NCBI RefSeq assembly: GCF_005239225.2
Contig: NC_133298.1
Location: forward strand, 124,001 to 188,000
Source: Populus alba
Taxonomy: Eukaryota > Streptophyta > Magnoliopsida > Malpighiales > Salicaceae
Length of the DNA stretch: 64,000 nt
Reading direction: 5' to 3'
This document shows, in pieces, positions 23,459 to 35,377 of this stretch. The notes beneath the pieces were generated by a model. It had not been told where the DNA came from and ran no database searches. It worked only from the letters and a program-made list of their open reading frames with translations. How positions within the stretch are numbered: the stretch's first letter is position 1; each line of letters starts with the position of its first letter. Made by a program: the position numbers and the translations under genes.

Positions 23459-23958
23459 NNNNNNNNNNNNNNNNNNNNNNNNNNNNNNNNNNNNNNNNNN
23501 NNNNNNNNNNNNNNNNNNNNNNNNNNNNNNNNNNNNNNNNNNNNNNNNNNNNNNNNNNNNNNNNNNNNNNNNNNNNNNNNNNNNNNNNNNNNNNNNNNNN
23601 NNNNNNNNNNNNNNNNNNNNNNNNNNNNNNNNNNNNNNNNNNNNNNNNNNNNNNNNNNNNNNNNNNNNNNNNNNNNNNNNNNNNNNNNNNNNNNNNNNNN
23701 NNNNNNNNNNNNNNNNNNNNNNNNNNNNNNNNNNNNNNNNNNNNNNNNNNNNNNNNNNNNNNNNNNNNNNNNNNNNNNNNNNNNNNNNNNNNNNNNNNNN
23801 NNNNNNNNNNNNNNNNNNNNNNNNNNNNNNNNNNNNNNNNNNNNNNNNNNNNNNNNNNNNNNNNNNNNNNNNNNNNNNNNNNNNNNNNNNNNNNNNNNNN
23901 NNNNNNNNNNNNNNNNNNNNNNNNNNNNNNNNNNNNNNNNNNNNNNNNNNNNNNNNNN
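23459..23958. other. Assembly gap of 500 N
   Basis: Exactly 500 unknown bases. The fixed size suggests a scaffolding placeholder and not a measured length. Satellite of subfamily C lies on both sides, and sequence quality falls as the gap is approached from each side. Confidence 0.97.
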
Positions 23959-26900
23959 AAGGCCAACTGAATTTCGGGAACCGGCGCATGGAAGTCCGAA
24001 TGCCACGAAACTCACCGAGTCAAAGCGTTTCGCCGTTTGCGGAAGAAAGTCCGATGAAGAACAAGTAGCAGAAAGCAATACATGCTCAAGAGGGATCACC
24101 CGAAATTACAAAGGCAAACTGAATTTCGGCAACCGGGGCATAGAAGTCGGAATGCCGCGAAACTCACCGAGTCAAGGCGTTTCGCCGTTTGTGGAAGAAA
24201 GTCCGATGCAGAACAAGTAGCCGAAGCATACATGCTGCAAAAGAGGGATCACTACAATTCAAAGGCATTTGAATTTCGGCAACCGTGGCATCGAAGCCGG
24301 AATTGCGCGAAACTCACCGAGTCAAAGCGTTTCCAAACACCGTTTGCGGATGAAAGTCTGATATAGAACAGGTAGCAGTTATTAACGCCTTATTATGTCT
24401 TCTTCTCAAGAGGGATCACCCGAAATTCAAAGGCCAACTGAATTACGGCAACCGCGCGCAGTGGAGAGTCCGAATGCCACGAAACTCACCGAGTTCAAAG
24501 CGTTTCGCCTTGCGGAAGAAAGTCGATGGAGAACAAGTAGGCAGAAGCAATACATGCTCAAGCCGGATACCTGAAATTCAAAGCAACTGAATTTCGGAAA
24601 AAACCGGTTCATGGAAGTCTGGAATGCCGTGAAACTCCACCGAGTCAAATGTGTTTCGGCCGTTTGCGGATGAAAGTCAGATGTAGAACAAGTAGCAGAA
24701 GCATACATGCTCAAGCCGGATCACCCGAAATTCAAAGGCAACAGAATTTCGGCAACCGGGGCATGGAAGTCGGAATTCCGCGAAACTCACCGAGTCAAAG
24801 TGTTTCGCCGTTTGCGGACGAAAGTCCGATTTTTGGAGAACAGTAGCAGAAGCATACATGCTCAAGAGGGATCACCCGAAATTCAAAGGCAACTGAATTT
24901 CGGCAACCGGGGCATGGAAGTTGGAATTCCGCGAAACTCACCGAGTCAAAGCGTTTCGCCGTTTGTGGAAGAAAGTCCGATGCAGAACAAGTAGCCGAAG
25001 CATACATGCTCAAGAGGGATCACCTACAATTCAAAGGCATTTGAATTTCGGCAACCGTGGCATCGAAGCCGGATTGAACTTCTAACCGCGAAACTCACCG
25101 AGTCAAAGCGTTTCACCGTTTGCGGATGAATGTCTGATGGAGAACAGGTAGCAGAAGCATACATGCTGAAGAGGGATCACCCGAAATTCAAAGACAACTG
25201 AATTTCGGAAACCGGGTCATGGAAGTCGGAATGCCGCGAAACTCACCGAGTCAAAGTGTTTCGCCGTTTGCGGATGAAAGTCAGATGTAGAACAAGTAGC
25301 AGAAGCATAACATGCCTCTAAGCCGGATCACCCGAAATTTCAAATAGGCAACTGAATTTCGGAAACCGGTCATGTGGAAGTCGGAATGCCGGCGAAATAA
25401 AGAAGCGAACTCACCGAGTCAAAGTGTTTCGCCGTTTGCGGATGAAAGTCAGATGTAGAACAAGTAGCAGAAGCATACATGCTCAAGCCGGATCACCCGA
25501 AATTCAAAGGCAACAGAATTTCGGCAACCGGGGCATGGAAGTCGGAATTCCGCGAACTCAGCTTCAAAAGTGTTTCCGATGTAGAACGCGTTTGCGGGAC
25601 TATAGTATATTGTAATACGAAGTCCGACATATCATGTAGTTACTCTTTTATCAGAAGGCCTTCAAGTAGCAGAAGCACTATGTTGTATGTCAAGAGGGAT
25701 CACCCGAAATTCAAAGGTAACTGAATTACGGCAACCGGCGCATGGAAGTCCGAATGCCACGAAACTCACCGAGTCAAAGCGTTTCGCCGTTTGCGGAAGA
25801 AAGTCCGATGCGACGAAACAGTAGCAGAAGCATCAATGCTAAGAGGGATCACCTGAAATTCAAAGGCCACTGTATTTCGGCAAACCGTGGCATCTTAAGG
25901 AAGTCGGATTGCCGCGAAACTCACCGAGTCAAATCGTTTCACCGTTTGCGGATGAAAGTCCGATGTATAACAGGTAGCAGAAGCATACATGCTCAAGAGG
26001 GATCACCCGAAATTCAAAGGCAACTGAATTTCGGCAATCGGCGCATGGAAGTCAGAATGCCACGAAACTCACCGAGTCAAAGCCTTTCGCCGTTTGCGGA
26101 AGAAAGTCCTATGGAGAACAAGTAGCAGAAGCATACATGCTCAAGAGGGATCACCCGAAATTCAAAGGCAACGGGGGCATGGAAGTCGGAATGCCGCGAA
26201 ACTTACCGAGTCAAAGCATTTCGCCATTTGCGGAAGAAAGACCGATGTAGAACACGTAGCAGAAGCAAAGCATACATGCTCAAAGAGGGATCACCCGAAA
26301 ATTCAAAGGCAACTGAAGTTTCGGCAACTGGCGCTTGGAAAGTCGGAAATGCCACGAAACTCACCGGAGTCAAAGCGTTTCGCCGTTTGCGGGAAGAAAG
26401 TCCGATGGAGAACAAGTAGCCGTCTACAAAGCATACATGCTCAAGAGGAATCACCTGCAATTCAAAGGCAACTGAATTTCGGCAACCGGGGCATGGAAGT
26501 CGGTATGCCGCGAAACTCACCGAGTCAAAGCGTTTCCAGCCCCCGTTTGCGGAAGAAAGTCCGATGTAGAACACGTAGCAGAAGCATACATGCTCAAGAG
26601 GGATCACACGAAATTCAAAGGCAACTGAATTTCGGCAACCGGCGCATGGAAGTCAGAATGCCACGAAACTCATCGAGTCAAAGCCTTTCGCCGTTTGCGG
26701 AAGAAAGTCCGATGGAGAACAAGTAGCAGAAGCATACATGCTCAAGAGGGATCACCCGAAATTCAAAGGCAACTGAATTTTCGGCAAACCGGCGCATGGA
26801 AAGTCCGAATGCCTTGAAACTCACCGAGTCAAAGCGTTTCGCCGTTTGCGGAAGAAAGTCCGATGGAGAACAAGTAGCCGAAGCATACATGCTCAAGAGG

Positions 26901-27129
26901 GATCACCCGAAATTCAAAGGCAACTGAATTTCGGCAACCGGGGCATGGAAGTTGGAATTCCGCGAAACTCACAGTGTCAAAGCGTTTCGCCGTTTGCGGA
27001 AGAAAGTCCGATGTAGAACACGTAGCAGAAGCATACATGCTTAAGAGGGATCACCCGAAATTCAAAGGCAACTGAATTTCGGGAACCGGCGCATGGAAGT
27101 CCAAATGCCACGAAACTCACGGAGTCAAA

Positions 27130-28500
27130 GCGTTTAGCCGTTTCTGGAAGAAAGTATGATGTAGAACAAGTAGCAGAAGCATACATGCTCAAGTGGGATC
27201 ACCCGAAATTCAAAGGCAACTGAATTTCGGCAACCGATGCATGGGAGTCGGAAGGCCGCGAAACTCACCGAGTCAAAGCGTTTCGCCGTTTGCGGAAGAA
27301 AGTCCGATGGAGAACAAGTAGCAGAAGCATACATGCTCAAGAGGGATCACCCGAAAATCAAAGGCAACTGAATTTCGGCAACCGGCGCATGGAAGTACGA
27401 ATGCCACGAAACTCACCGAGTCAAAGCGTTTCGCCGTTCGCGGAAGAAAGTCCGATGGAGAACAAGTAGCCGAAGCATACATGCTCAAGAGGGATCACCT
27501 ACAATTCAAAGGCATTTGAATTTCGGCAACCGTGGCATCGAAGCCGGATTGCCGCGAAACTCATCGAGTCAAAGCGTTTCGCCGTTTGCGGAAGAAAGTT
27601 CGATGTAGAAGAAGTAGCAGAAGCATACATGCTCAAGAGGGATCAACAGAAATTCAAAAACAACTGAATTTCGGCAACTGGCGCATGGAAGTCTGAATGC
27701 CATGAAACTCAACGAGTCAAAGCATTTCGCCGTTTGCAGAAGAAAGTCTGATGGAGAACAAGTAGCAGAAGCATACATGCTCAAGAGGGATCAGCCGAAA
27801 TTCAAAGGCAACTGAATTTCGGCAACCGGGTCATGGAAGTCGGAATGCCGCGAAACTCACCGAGTCAAAGTGTTTCGCCATTTGCGGATGAAAGTCCGAT
27901 GTAGAACAAGTAGCAGAAGCGTACATGCTCAAGAGGGATCACCCGAAATTCAAAGGCAACTGAATTTCGGCAACCGGGGCATGGAAGTTGGAATTCCGCG
28001 AAACTCACCGAGTCAAAGCGTTTCGCCGTTTGCGGAAGAAAGTCCGATGTAGAACACGTAGCAGAAGCATACATGCTCAAGAGGGATCACCCGAAATTCA
28101 AAGGCAACTGAATTTCGGCAACCGGGTCATGGAAGTCGGAATGCCGCCAAACTCACCGAGTCAAAGTGTTTCGCCGTTTGCGGAAGAGAGTCCAATGGAG
28201 AACAAGTAGCAGAAGCATACATGCTCAAGAGGGATGAACCGAAATTCAAAAGCAACTGAATTTCGGCAACTGGCGCATGGAAGTCTCAATGCCACGAAAC
28301 TCAACGAGTCAAAGCATTTCGCCGTTTGCGAAAGAAAGTCTGATGGAGAACAAGTAGCAGAAGCATACATGCTCAAGAGGGATCACCCAAAATTCAAAGG
28401 CAACTGAATTTCGGCAACCGGGTCATGGAAGTCGGAATGCCGCGAAACTCACCGAGTCAAAGTGTTTCGCCATTTGCGGATGAAAGTCCGATGTAGAACA
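27130..28500. repeat. Older third copy of a multi-monomer block
   Basis: The series of variants here matches those near 30,231-31,600 (offset about 3,106-3,110 bp, 21 monomers) and near 35,564-36,900. Shared markers include GTTCGCGGAAG for the usual GTTTGCGG, TGCCATGAAACTCAACGAG and AGAAGCGTACATGC. It differs more from those two than they do from each other, so it is the older branch. Confidence 0.7.
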
Positions 28501-30044
28501 AGTAGCAGAAGCATACATGCTCAAGAGGGATCACCCGAAATTCAAAGGCAACTGAATTTCGGCAACCGGGTCATGGAAGTCGGAATGCCGCCAAACTCAC
28601 CGAGTCAAAGTGTTTCACCGTTTGCGGATGAAAGTCCGATGTAGAACAAGTAGCAGAAGCATACATGCTCAAGAGGGATCACCCGAAATTCAAAGGCAAC
28701 TGAATTTCGGCAACCGGGTCATGGAAGTCGGAATGCCGCGAAACTCACCGAGTCAAAGTGTTTCGCCGTTTGCGGATGAAAGTCCGATGTAGAACAAGTA
28801 GCAGAAGCATACATGCTCAAGAGGGATCACCCGAAATTCAAAGGCAACTGAATTTCGGCAACCGGGGCATGGAAGTTGGAATTCCGCGAAACTCACCGAG
28901 TCAAAGCGTTTCGCCATTTGCGGATGAAAGTCCGATGCAGAACACGTAGTAGAAGCATACATGCTCAAGAGGGATCACCTGAAATTCAAAGGCAACTGAA
29001 TTTCGGCAACCGTGGCATCGAAGCCGGATTGCCGCGAAACTCACCGAGTCAAAGCGTTTCACCGTTTGCGGATGAATGTCCGATGTAGAACAGGTAGCAG
29101 AAGCATACATGCTGAAGAGGGATCACCCGAAATTCAAAGGCAACTGAATTTCGGCAACCGGGTCATGGAAGTCGGAATACCGCGAAACACACCGAGTCAA
29201 AGTGTTTCGCCGTTTGCGGATGAAAGTCCGATGCAGAACAAGTAGCAGAAGCATACATGCTCAAGACGGATCACCCGAAATACAAAGGCAACTGAATTTC
29301 GGCAACCGGGGCATGGAAGTCGGAATTCCGCGAAACTCACCGAGTCAAAGTGTTTCGCCGTTTGCGGACGAAAGTCCGATGTAGAACAAGTAGCAGAAGC
29401 ATACATGCTCAAGAGGGATCACCCGAAATTCAAAGGCAACTGAATTTTGGCAACCGGCGCATGAAGTCCGAATGCCACGAAACTCACCGAGTCAAAGCGT
29501 TTCGCCGTTTGCGGAAGAAAGTCCGATGGAGAACAAGTAGCAGAAGCATACATGCTAAGAGGGATCACCTTAAATTCAAAGGCAACTGAATTTCGGCAAC
29601 CGTGGCATCGAAGTCGGATTGCCGCGAAACTCACCGAGTCAAAGCGTTTCACCGTTTGCGGATGAAAGTCCGATGTATAACAAGTAGCAGAAGCATACAT
29701 GCTCAAGAGGGATCACCCGAAATTCAAAGGCAACTGAATTTCGGCAACTGGCGCATGGAAGTCTGAATGCCACGAAACTCAACGAGTCAAAGCATTTCGC
29801 CATTTGCGGAAGAAAGTCTGATGCAGAACAAGTAGCAGAAGCATACATGCTCAAGACGGATCACCCGAAATACAAAGGCAACTGAATTTCGGCAACCGGG
29901 GCATGGAAGTCGGAATTCCGCGAAACTCACCGAGTCAAAGTGTTTCGCCGTTTGCGGACGAAAGTCCGATGTAGAACAAGTAGCAGAAGCATACATGCTC
30001 AAGAGGGATCACCCGAAATTCAAAGGCAAGTTAATTTCGGCAAC

Positions 30045-33000
30045 CGGTGCATGGAAGTCCGAATGCCACGAAACTCACCGAGTCAAAGCGTTTCGCCGTT
30101 TGCGGAAGAAAGTATGATGTAGAACAAGTAGCAGAAGCATACATGCTCAAGAGGGATCACCCGAAATTCAAAAGCAACTGAATTTCGGCAATCGGCGCAT
30201 GGAAGTCAGAATGCCACAAAACTCACCGAGTCAAAGCCTTTCGCCATTTGCGGACGAAAGTCCGATGGAGAACAAGTAGCAGAAGCATACATGCTCAAGA
30301 AGGATCACCCGAAATTCAAAGGCAACTGAATTTCGGCAACCGATGCATGGGAGTCGGAAGGCCGCGAAACTCACCGAGTCAAAGCGTTTCGCCGTTTGCG
30401 GAAGAAAGTCCGATGGAGAACAAGTAGCAGAAGCATACATGCTCAAGAGGGATCACCCGAAATTCAAAGGCAACTGAATTTCGGCAACCGGCGCATGGAA
30501 GTCCGAATGCCACGAAACTCACCGAGTCAAAGCGTTTCGCCGTTCGCGGAAGAAAGTCCGATGGAGAACAAGTAGCCGAAGCATACATGCTCAAGAGGCA
30601 TCACCTGCAATTCAAAGGCAACTGAATTTCGGCAACCGGGGCATCGAAGACGGTATGCCGCGAAACTCACCGAGTCAAAGCGTTTCGCCCGTTTGCAGGA
30701 AGAAAGTCCGATGTAGAAGAAGTAGCAGAAGCATACATGCTCAAGAGGGATCAACCGAAATTCAAAAGCAACTGAATTTAGGCAACTGGCGCATGGAAGT
30801 CTGAATGCCATGAAACTCAACGAGTCAAAGCATTTCGCCGTTTGCAGAAGAAAGTCTGATGGAGAACAAGTAGCAGAAGCATACATGCTCAAGAGGGATC
30901 AGCCGAAATTCAAAGGCAACTGAATTTCGGCAAACCTGGGTCATGGAAGTCGGAATGCCGCGAAACTCACCGAGTCAAAGTGTTTCGCCATTTGCGGATG
31001 AAAGTCCGATGTAGAACAAGTAGCAGAAGCGTACATGCTCAAGAGGGATCAACCCGAAATTCAAAGGCAACTGAATTTCGGCAACCGGGGCATGGAAGTT
31101 GGAATTCCGCGAAACTCACCGAGTCAAAGCGTTTCGCCGTTTGCGGAAGAAAGTCCGATGTAGAACACGTAGCAGAAAGCATACTTGCTCAAGAGGGATC
31201 ACCCGAAATTCAAAAGCAACTGAATTTGGCAACTGGCGCTTGAAGTCTGAATGCCACGAAACTCAACGAGTCAAAGCATTTCGCCGTTTGCGGAAGAAAG
31301 TCTGATGGAGAACAAGTAGCAGAAGCATACATGCTCAAGAGGGATCACCCGAAATTCAAAGGCAACTGAATTTCGTCAACCGGGTCATGGAAGTCGGAAT
31401 GCCGCCAAACTCACCGAGTCAAAGTGTTTCGCCATTTGCGGATGAAAGTCCGATGTAGAACAAGTAGCAGAAGCATACATGCTCAAGAGGGATCACCCGA
31501 AATTCAAAGGCAACTGAATTTTGGCAACCGGGTTCATGGAAGTTGGAATTCCGCGAAACTCACCGAGTCAAAGCGTTTTCGCCGTTTGCGGAAGAAAGTC
31601 CGATGTAGAACCCGTAGCAGAAGCATACATGCTTAAGAGGGATCACCTGAAATTCAAAAGGCAACTGAATTTCGGGAACCGGCGCATGGAAGTCCGAATG
31701 CCACGAAACTCACCGAGTCAAAGCGTTTCGCCGTTTGCGGAAGAAAGTATGATGTAGAACAAGTAGCAGAAGCATACATGCTCAAGAGGGATCACCCGAA
31801 TTTCAAAAGCAACTGAATTTCGGCAATCGGCGCATGGAATTCAGAATGCCACAAAACTCACCGAGTCAAAGCGTTTCGCCGTTTGCGGAAGAAAGTCCGA
31901 AGGAGAACAAGTAGCAGAAGCATACATGCTCAAGAGGGATCACCCGAAATTCAAAGGCAACTGAATTTCGGCAACTGGCGCATGGAAGTCTAAATGCAAC
32001 GAAACTCAACGAGTCAAAGCATTTCGCCGTTTGCGGAAGAAAGTCTGATGGAGAGCAAGTAGCAGAAGCATACATGCTCAAGAGGGATCACCTGAAATTC
32101 AAAGGCAACTGAATTTCGGCAACCGTGGCATCGAAGCCGGATTGCCGCGAAACTCACCGAGTCAAAGCGTTTCACCGTTTGCGGATGAATGTCCAATTTA
32201 GAACAGGTAGCAGAAGCATACATGCTGAAGAGGGGTCACCCGAAATTCAAAGGCAACTGAATTTCAGCAACCGGGTAATGGAAGTCGGAATGCCGCGAAA
32301 CTCACCGAGTCAAAGTGTTTCGCCGTTTGCGGATGAAAGTCCGATGCAGAACAAGTAGCAGAACCATACATGCTCAAGACGGATCACCCGAAATACAAAG
32401 GCAACTGAATTTCGGCAACCGGGGCATGGAAGGCGGAATTCCGCGAAACTCACCGAGTCAAAGTGTTTCGCCGTTTGCGGACGAAAGTCCGATGTAGAAC
32501 AAGTAGCAGAAGCATACATGCTCAAGAGGGATCACCCGAAATTCAAAGGCAAGTTAATTTCGGCAACCGGTGCATGGAAGTCCGAATGCCACGAAACTCA
32601 CCGAGTCAAAGCGTTTCGCCGTTTGCGGAAGAAAGTCCGATGGAGAACAAGTAGCAGAAGCATACATGCTAAGAGGGGTCACCTGAAATTCAAAGGCAAC
32701 TGAATTTCGGCAACCGTGGCATCGAAGTCGGATTGCCGCGAAACTCACCGAGTCAAAGCGTTTCACCGTTTGCGGATGAAAGTCCGATGTATAACAGGTA
32801 GCAGAAGCATACATGCTCAAGAGGGATCACCCGAAATTCAAAGGCAACTGAATTTCGGCAACTGGCGCATGGAAGTCTGAATGCCACGAAACTCAACGAG
32901 TCAAAGCATTTCGCTATTTGCGGAAGAAAGTCTGATGGAGAACAAGTAGCAGAAGCATACATGCTCAAGAGGGATCACCCGAAATTCAAAGGCAACTGAA

Positions 33001-34618
33001 TTTCGGCAACCGGGTCATGAAAGTCGGAATGCCGCGAAACTCACCGAGTCAAAGTGTTTCGCCATTAGCGGATGAAAGTCCAATGGAGAACAAGTAGCAG
33101 AAGCATACATGCTCAAGAGGGATCACCCGAAATTCAAAGGCAACTGAATTTCGGCAACCGGGGCATGGAAGTTGGAATTCCGCGAAACTCACTGAGTCAA
33201 AGCGTTTCGCCGTTTGCGGAAGAAAGTCCGATGTAGAACACGTAGCAGAAGCATACATGCTCAAGAGGGATCACCCGAAATTCAAAAGCAACTGAATTTC
33301 GGCAACTGGCGCATGGAAGTCTGAATGCCACGAAACTCAACGAGTCAAAGCATTTCGCCGTTTGCGGAAGAAAGTCTGATGGAGAACAAGTAGCAGAAGC
33401 ATACATGCTCAAGAGGGATCACCCGAAATTCAAAGGCAACTGAATTTCGGCAACCGGGTCATGGAAGTCGGAATGCCGCCAAACTCACCGAGTCAAAGTG
33501 TTTCGCCATTTGCGGATGAAAGTCCGATGTAGAACAAGTAGCAGAAGCATACATGCTCAAGAGGGCTCACCCGAAATTCAAAGGCAACTGAATTTCGGCA
33601 ACCGGGTCACGGAAGTCGGAATGTCGCGAAACTCACCGAGTCAAAGTGTTTCGCCGTTTGCGGAAGAAAGTCCGATGTAGAACACGTAGCAGAAGCATAC
33701 ATGCTCAAGAGGGATCACCCGAAATTCAAAAGCAACTGAATTTCGGCAACTAGCGCATGGAAGTCTGAATGCCACGAAACTCAACGAGTCAAAGCGTTTC
33801 GCCGTTTTCGGAAGAAAGTATGATGTAGAACAAGTAGCAGAAGCATACATGCTCAAGAGGGATCACCCGAAATTCAAAGGCAACTGAATTTCGGCAACCG
33901 GGTCATGGAAGTCGGAATGCCGCGAAACTCACCGAGTCAAAGTGTTTCGCCGTTTGCGGACGAAAGTCCGATGTAGAACAAGTAGCAGAAGCATACATGC
34001 TCAAGAGGGATCACCCGAAATTCAAAGGCAAGTTAATTTCGGCAACCGGTGCATGGAAGTCCGAATGCCACGAAACTCACCGAGTCAAAGCGTTTCGCCG
34101 TTTGCGGAAGAAAGTCCGATGGAGAACAAGTAGCAGAAGCATACATGCTTATGAGGGATCACCCGAAATTCAAAGGCAACTGAATTTCGGGAACCGGCGC
34201 ATGGAAGTCCGAATGCCACGAAACTCACCGAGTCAAAGCGTTTCGCCGTTTGCGGAAGAAAGTATGATGTAGAACAAGTAGCAGAAGCATACATGCTCAA
34301 GAGGGATCACCCGAAATTCAAAAGCAACTGAATTTCGGCAATCGGCGCATGGAAGTCAGAATGCCACAAAACTCACCGAGTCAAAGCCTTTCGCCATTTG
34401 CTGACGAAAGTCCGATGGAGAACAAGTAGCAGAAGCATACATGCTGAAGAGGGATCACCCGAAATTCAAAGGCAACTGAATTTCGGCAACCGATGCATAG
34501 GAGTCGGAAGGCCGCGAAACTCACCGAGTCAAAGCCTTTCGCCGTTTGTGGAAGAAAGTCCGATGGAGAACAAGTAGCAGAAGCATACATGCTCAAGAGG
34601 GATCACCCGAAATTCAAA
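30045..34618. repeat. Large duplicated satellite block, copy 1 (about 31 monomers)
   Basis: The order of variant monomers here is repeated at 35378-39945 with an offset of 5,326-5,333 bp. For example 31,745-31,920 and 37,070-37,245 differ by one base over about 175 bp, and the rare TCCAATTTAGAACAGG variant occurs at about 32,191 and again about 5,326 bp later. Before 30045 and after 34618 the two copies are no longer similar beyond the general monomer level. Copy 1 carries a few extra single bases between 30,680 and 31,680. Confidence 0.88.
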
Positions 34619-35377
34619 AGCAACTGAATTTCGGCAACTAGCGCATGGAAGTCTGAATGCCACGAAACTCAACGAGTCAAAGCGTTTCGCCGTTTTCGGA
34701 AGAAAGTATGATGTAGAACAAGTAGCAGAAGCATACATGCTCAAGAGGGATCACCCGAAATACAAAGGCAACTGAATTTCGGCAACCGGGGCATGGAAGT
34801 CGGAATTCCGCGAAACTCACCGAGTCAAAGTGTTTCGCCGTTTGCGGACGAAAGTCCGATGTAGAACAAGTAGCAGAAGCATACATGCTCAAGAGGGATC
34901 ACCCAAAATTCAAAGGCAAGTTAATTTCGGCAACCGGTGCATGGAAGTCCGAATGCCACGAAACTCACCGAGTCAAAGCGTTTCGCCGTTTGCGGAAGAA
35001 AGTCCGATGGAGAACAAGTAGCAGAAGCATACATGCTAAGAGGGATCACCTGAAATTCAAAGGCAACTGAATTTCGGCAACCGGGTCATGGAAGTCAGAA
35101 TGCCGCCTAACTCACCGAGTCAAAGTGTTTCGCCATTTGCGGATGAAAATCCGATGTAGAACAAGTAGCAGAAGCATACATGCTCAAGAGGGATCACCCG
35201 AAATTCAAAGGCAACTGAATTTCGGCAACCGGGGCATGGAAGTTGGAATTCCGCGAAACTCACCGTGTCAAAGCGTTTCGCCGTTTGCGGAAGAAAGTCC
35301 GATGTAGAACACGTAGCAGAAGCATACATGCTTAAGAGGGATCACCCGAAATTCAAAGGCAACTGAATTTCGGGAAC

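Noticed and set aside
23365..24099. Long frames across 23.4-24.1 kb and 56.8-57.7 kb
   Set aside because: They are open only because the 500-N gaps contain no readable stop codons.
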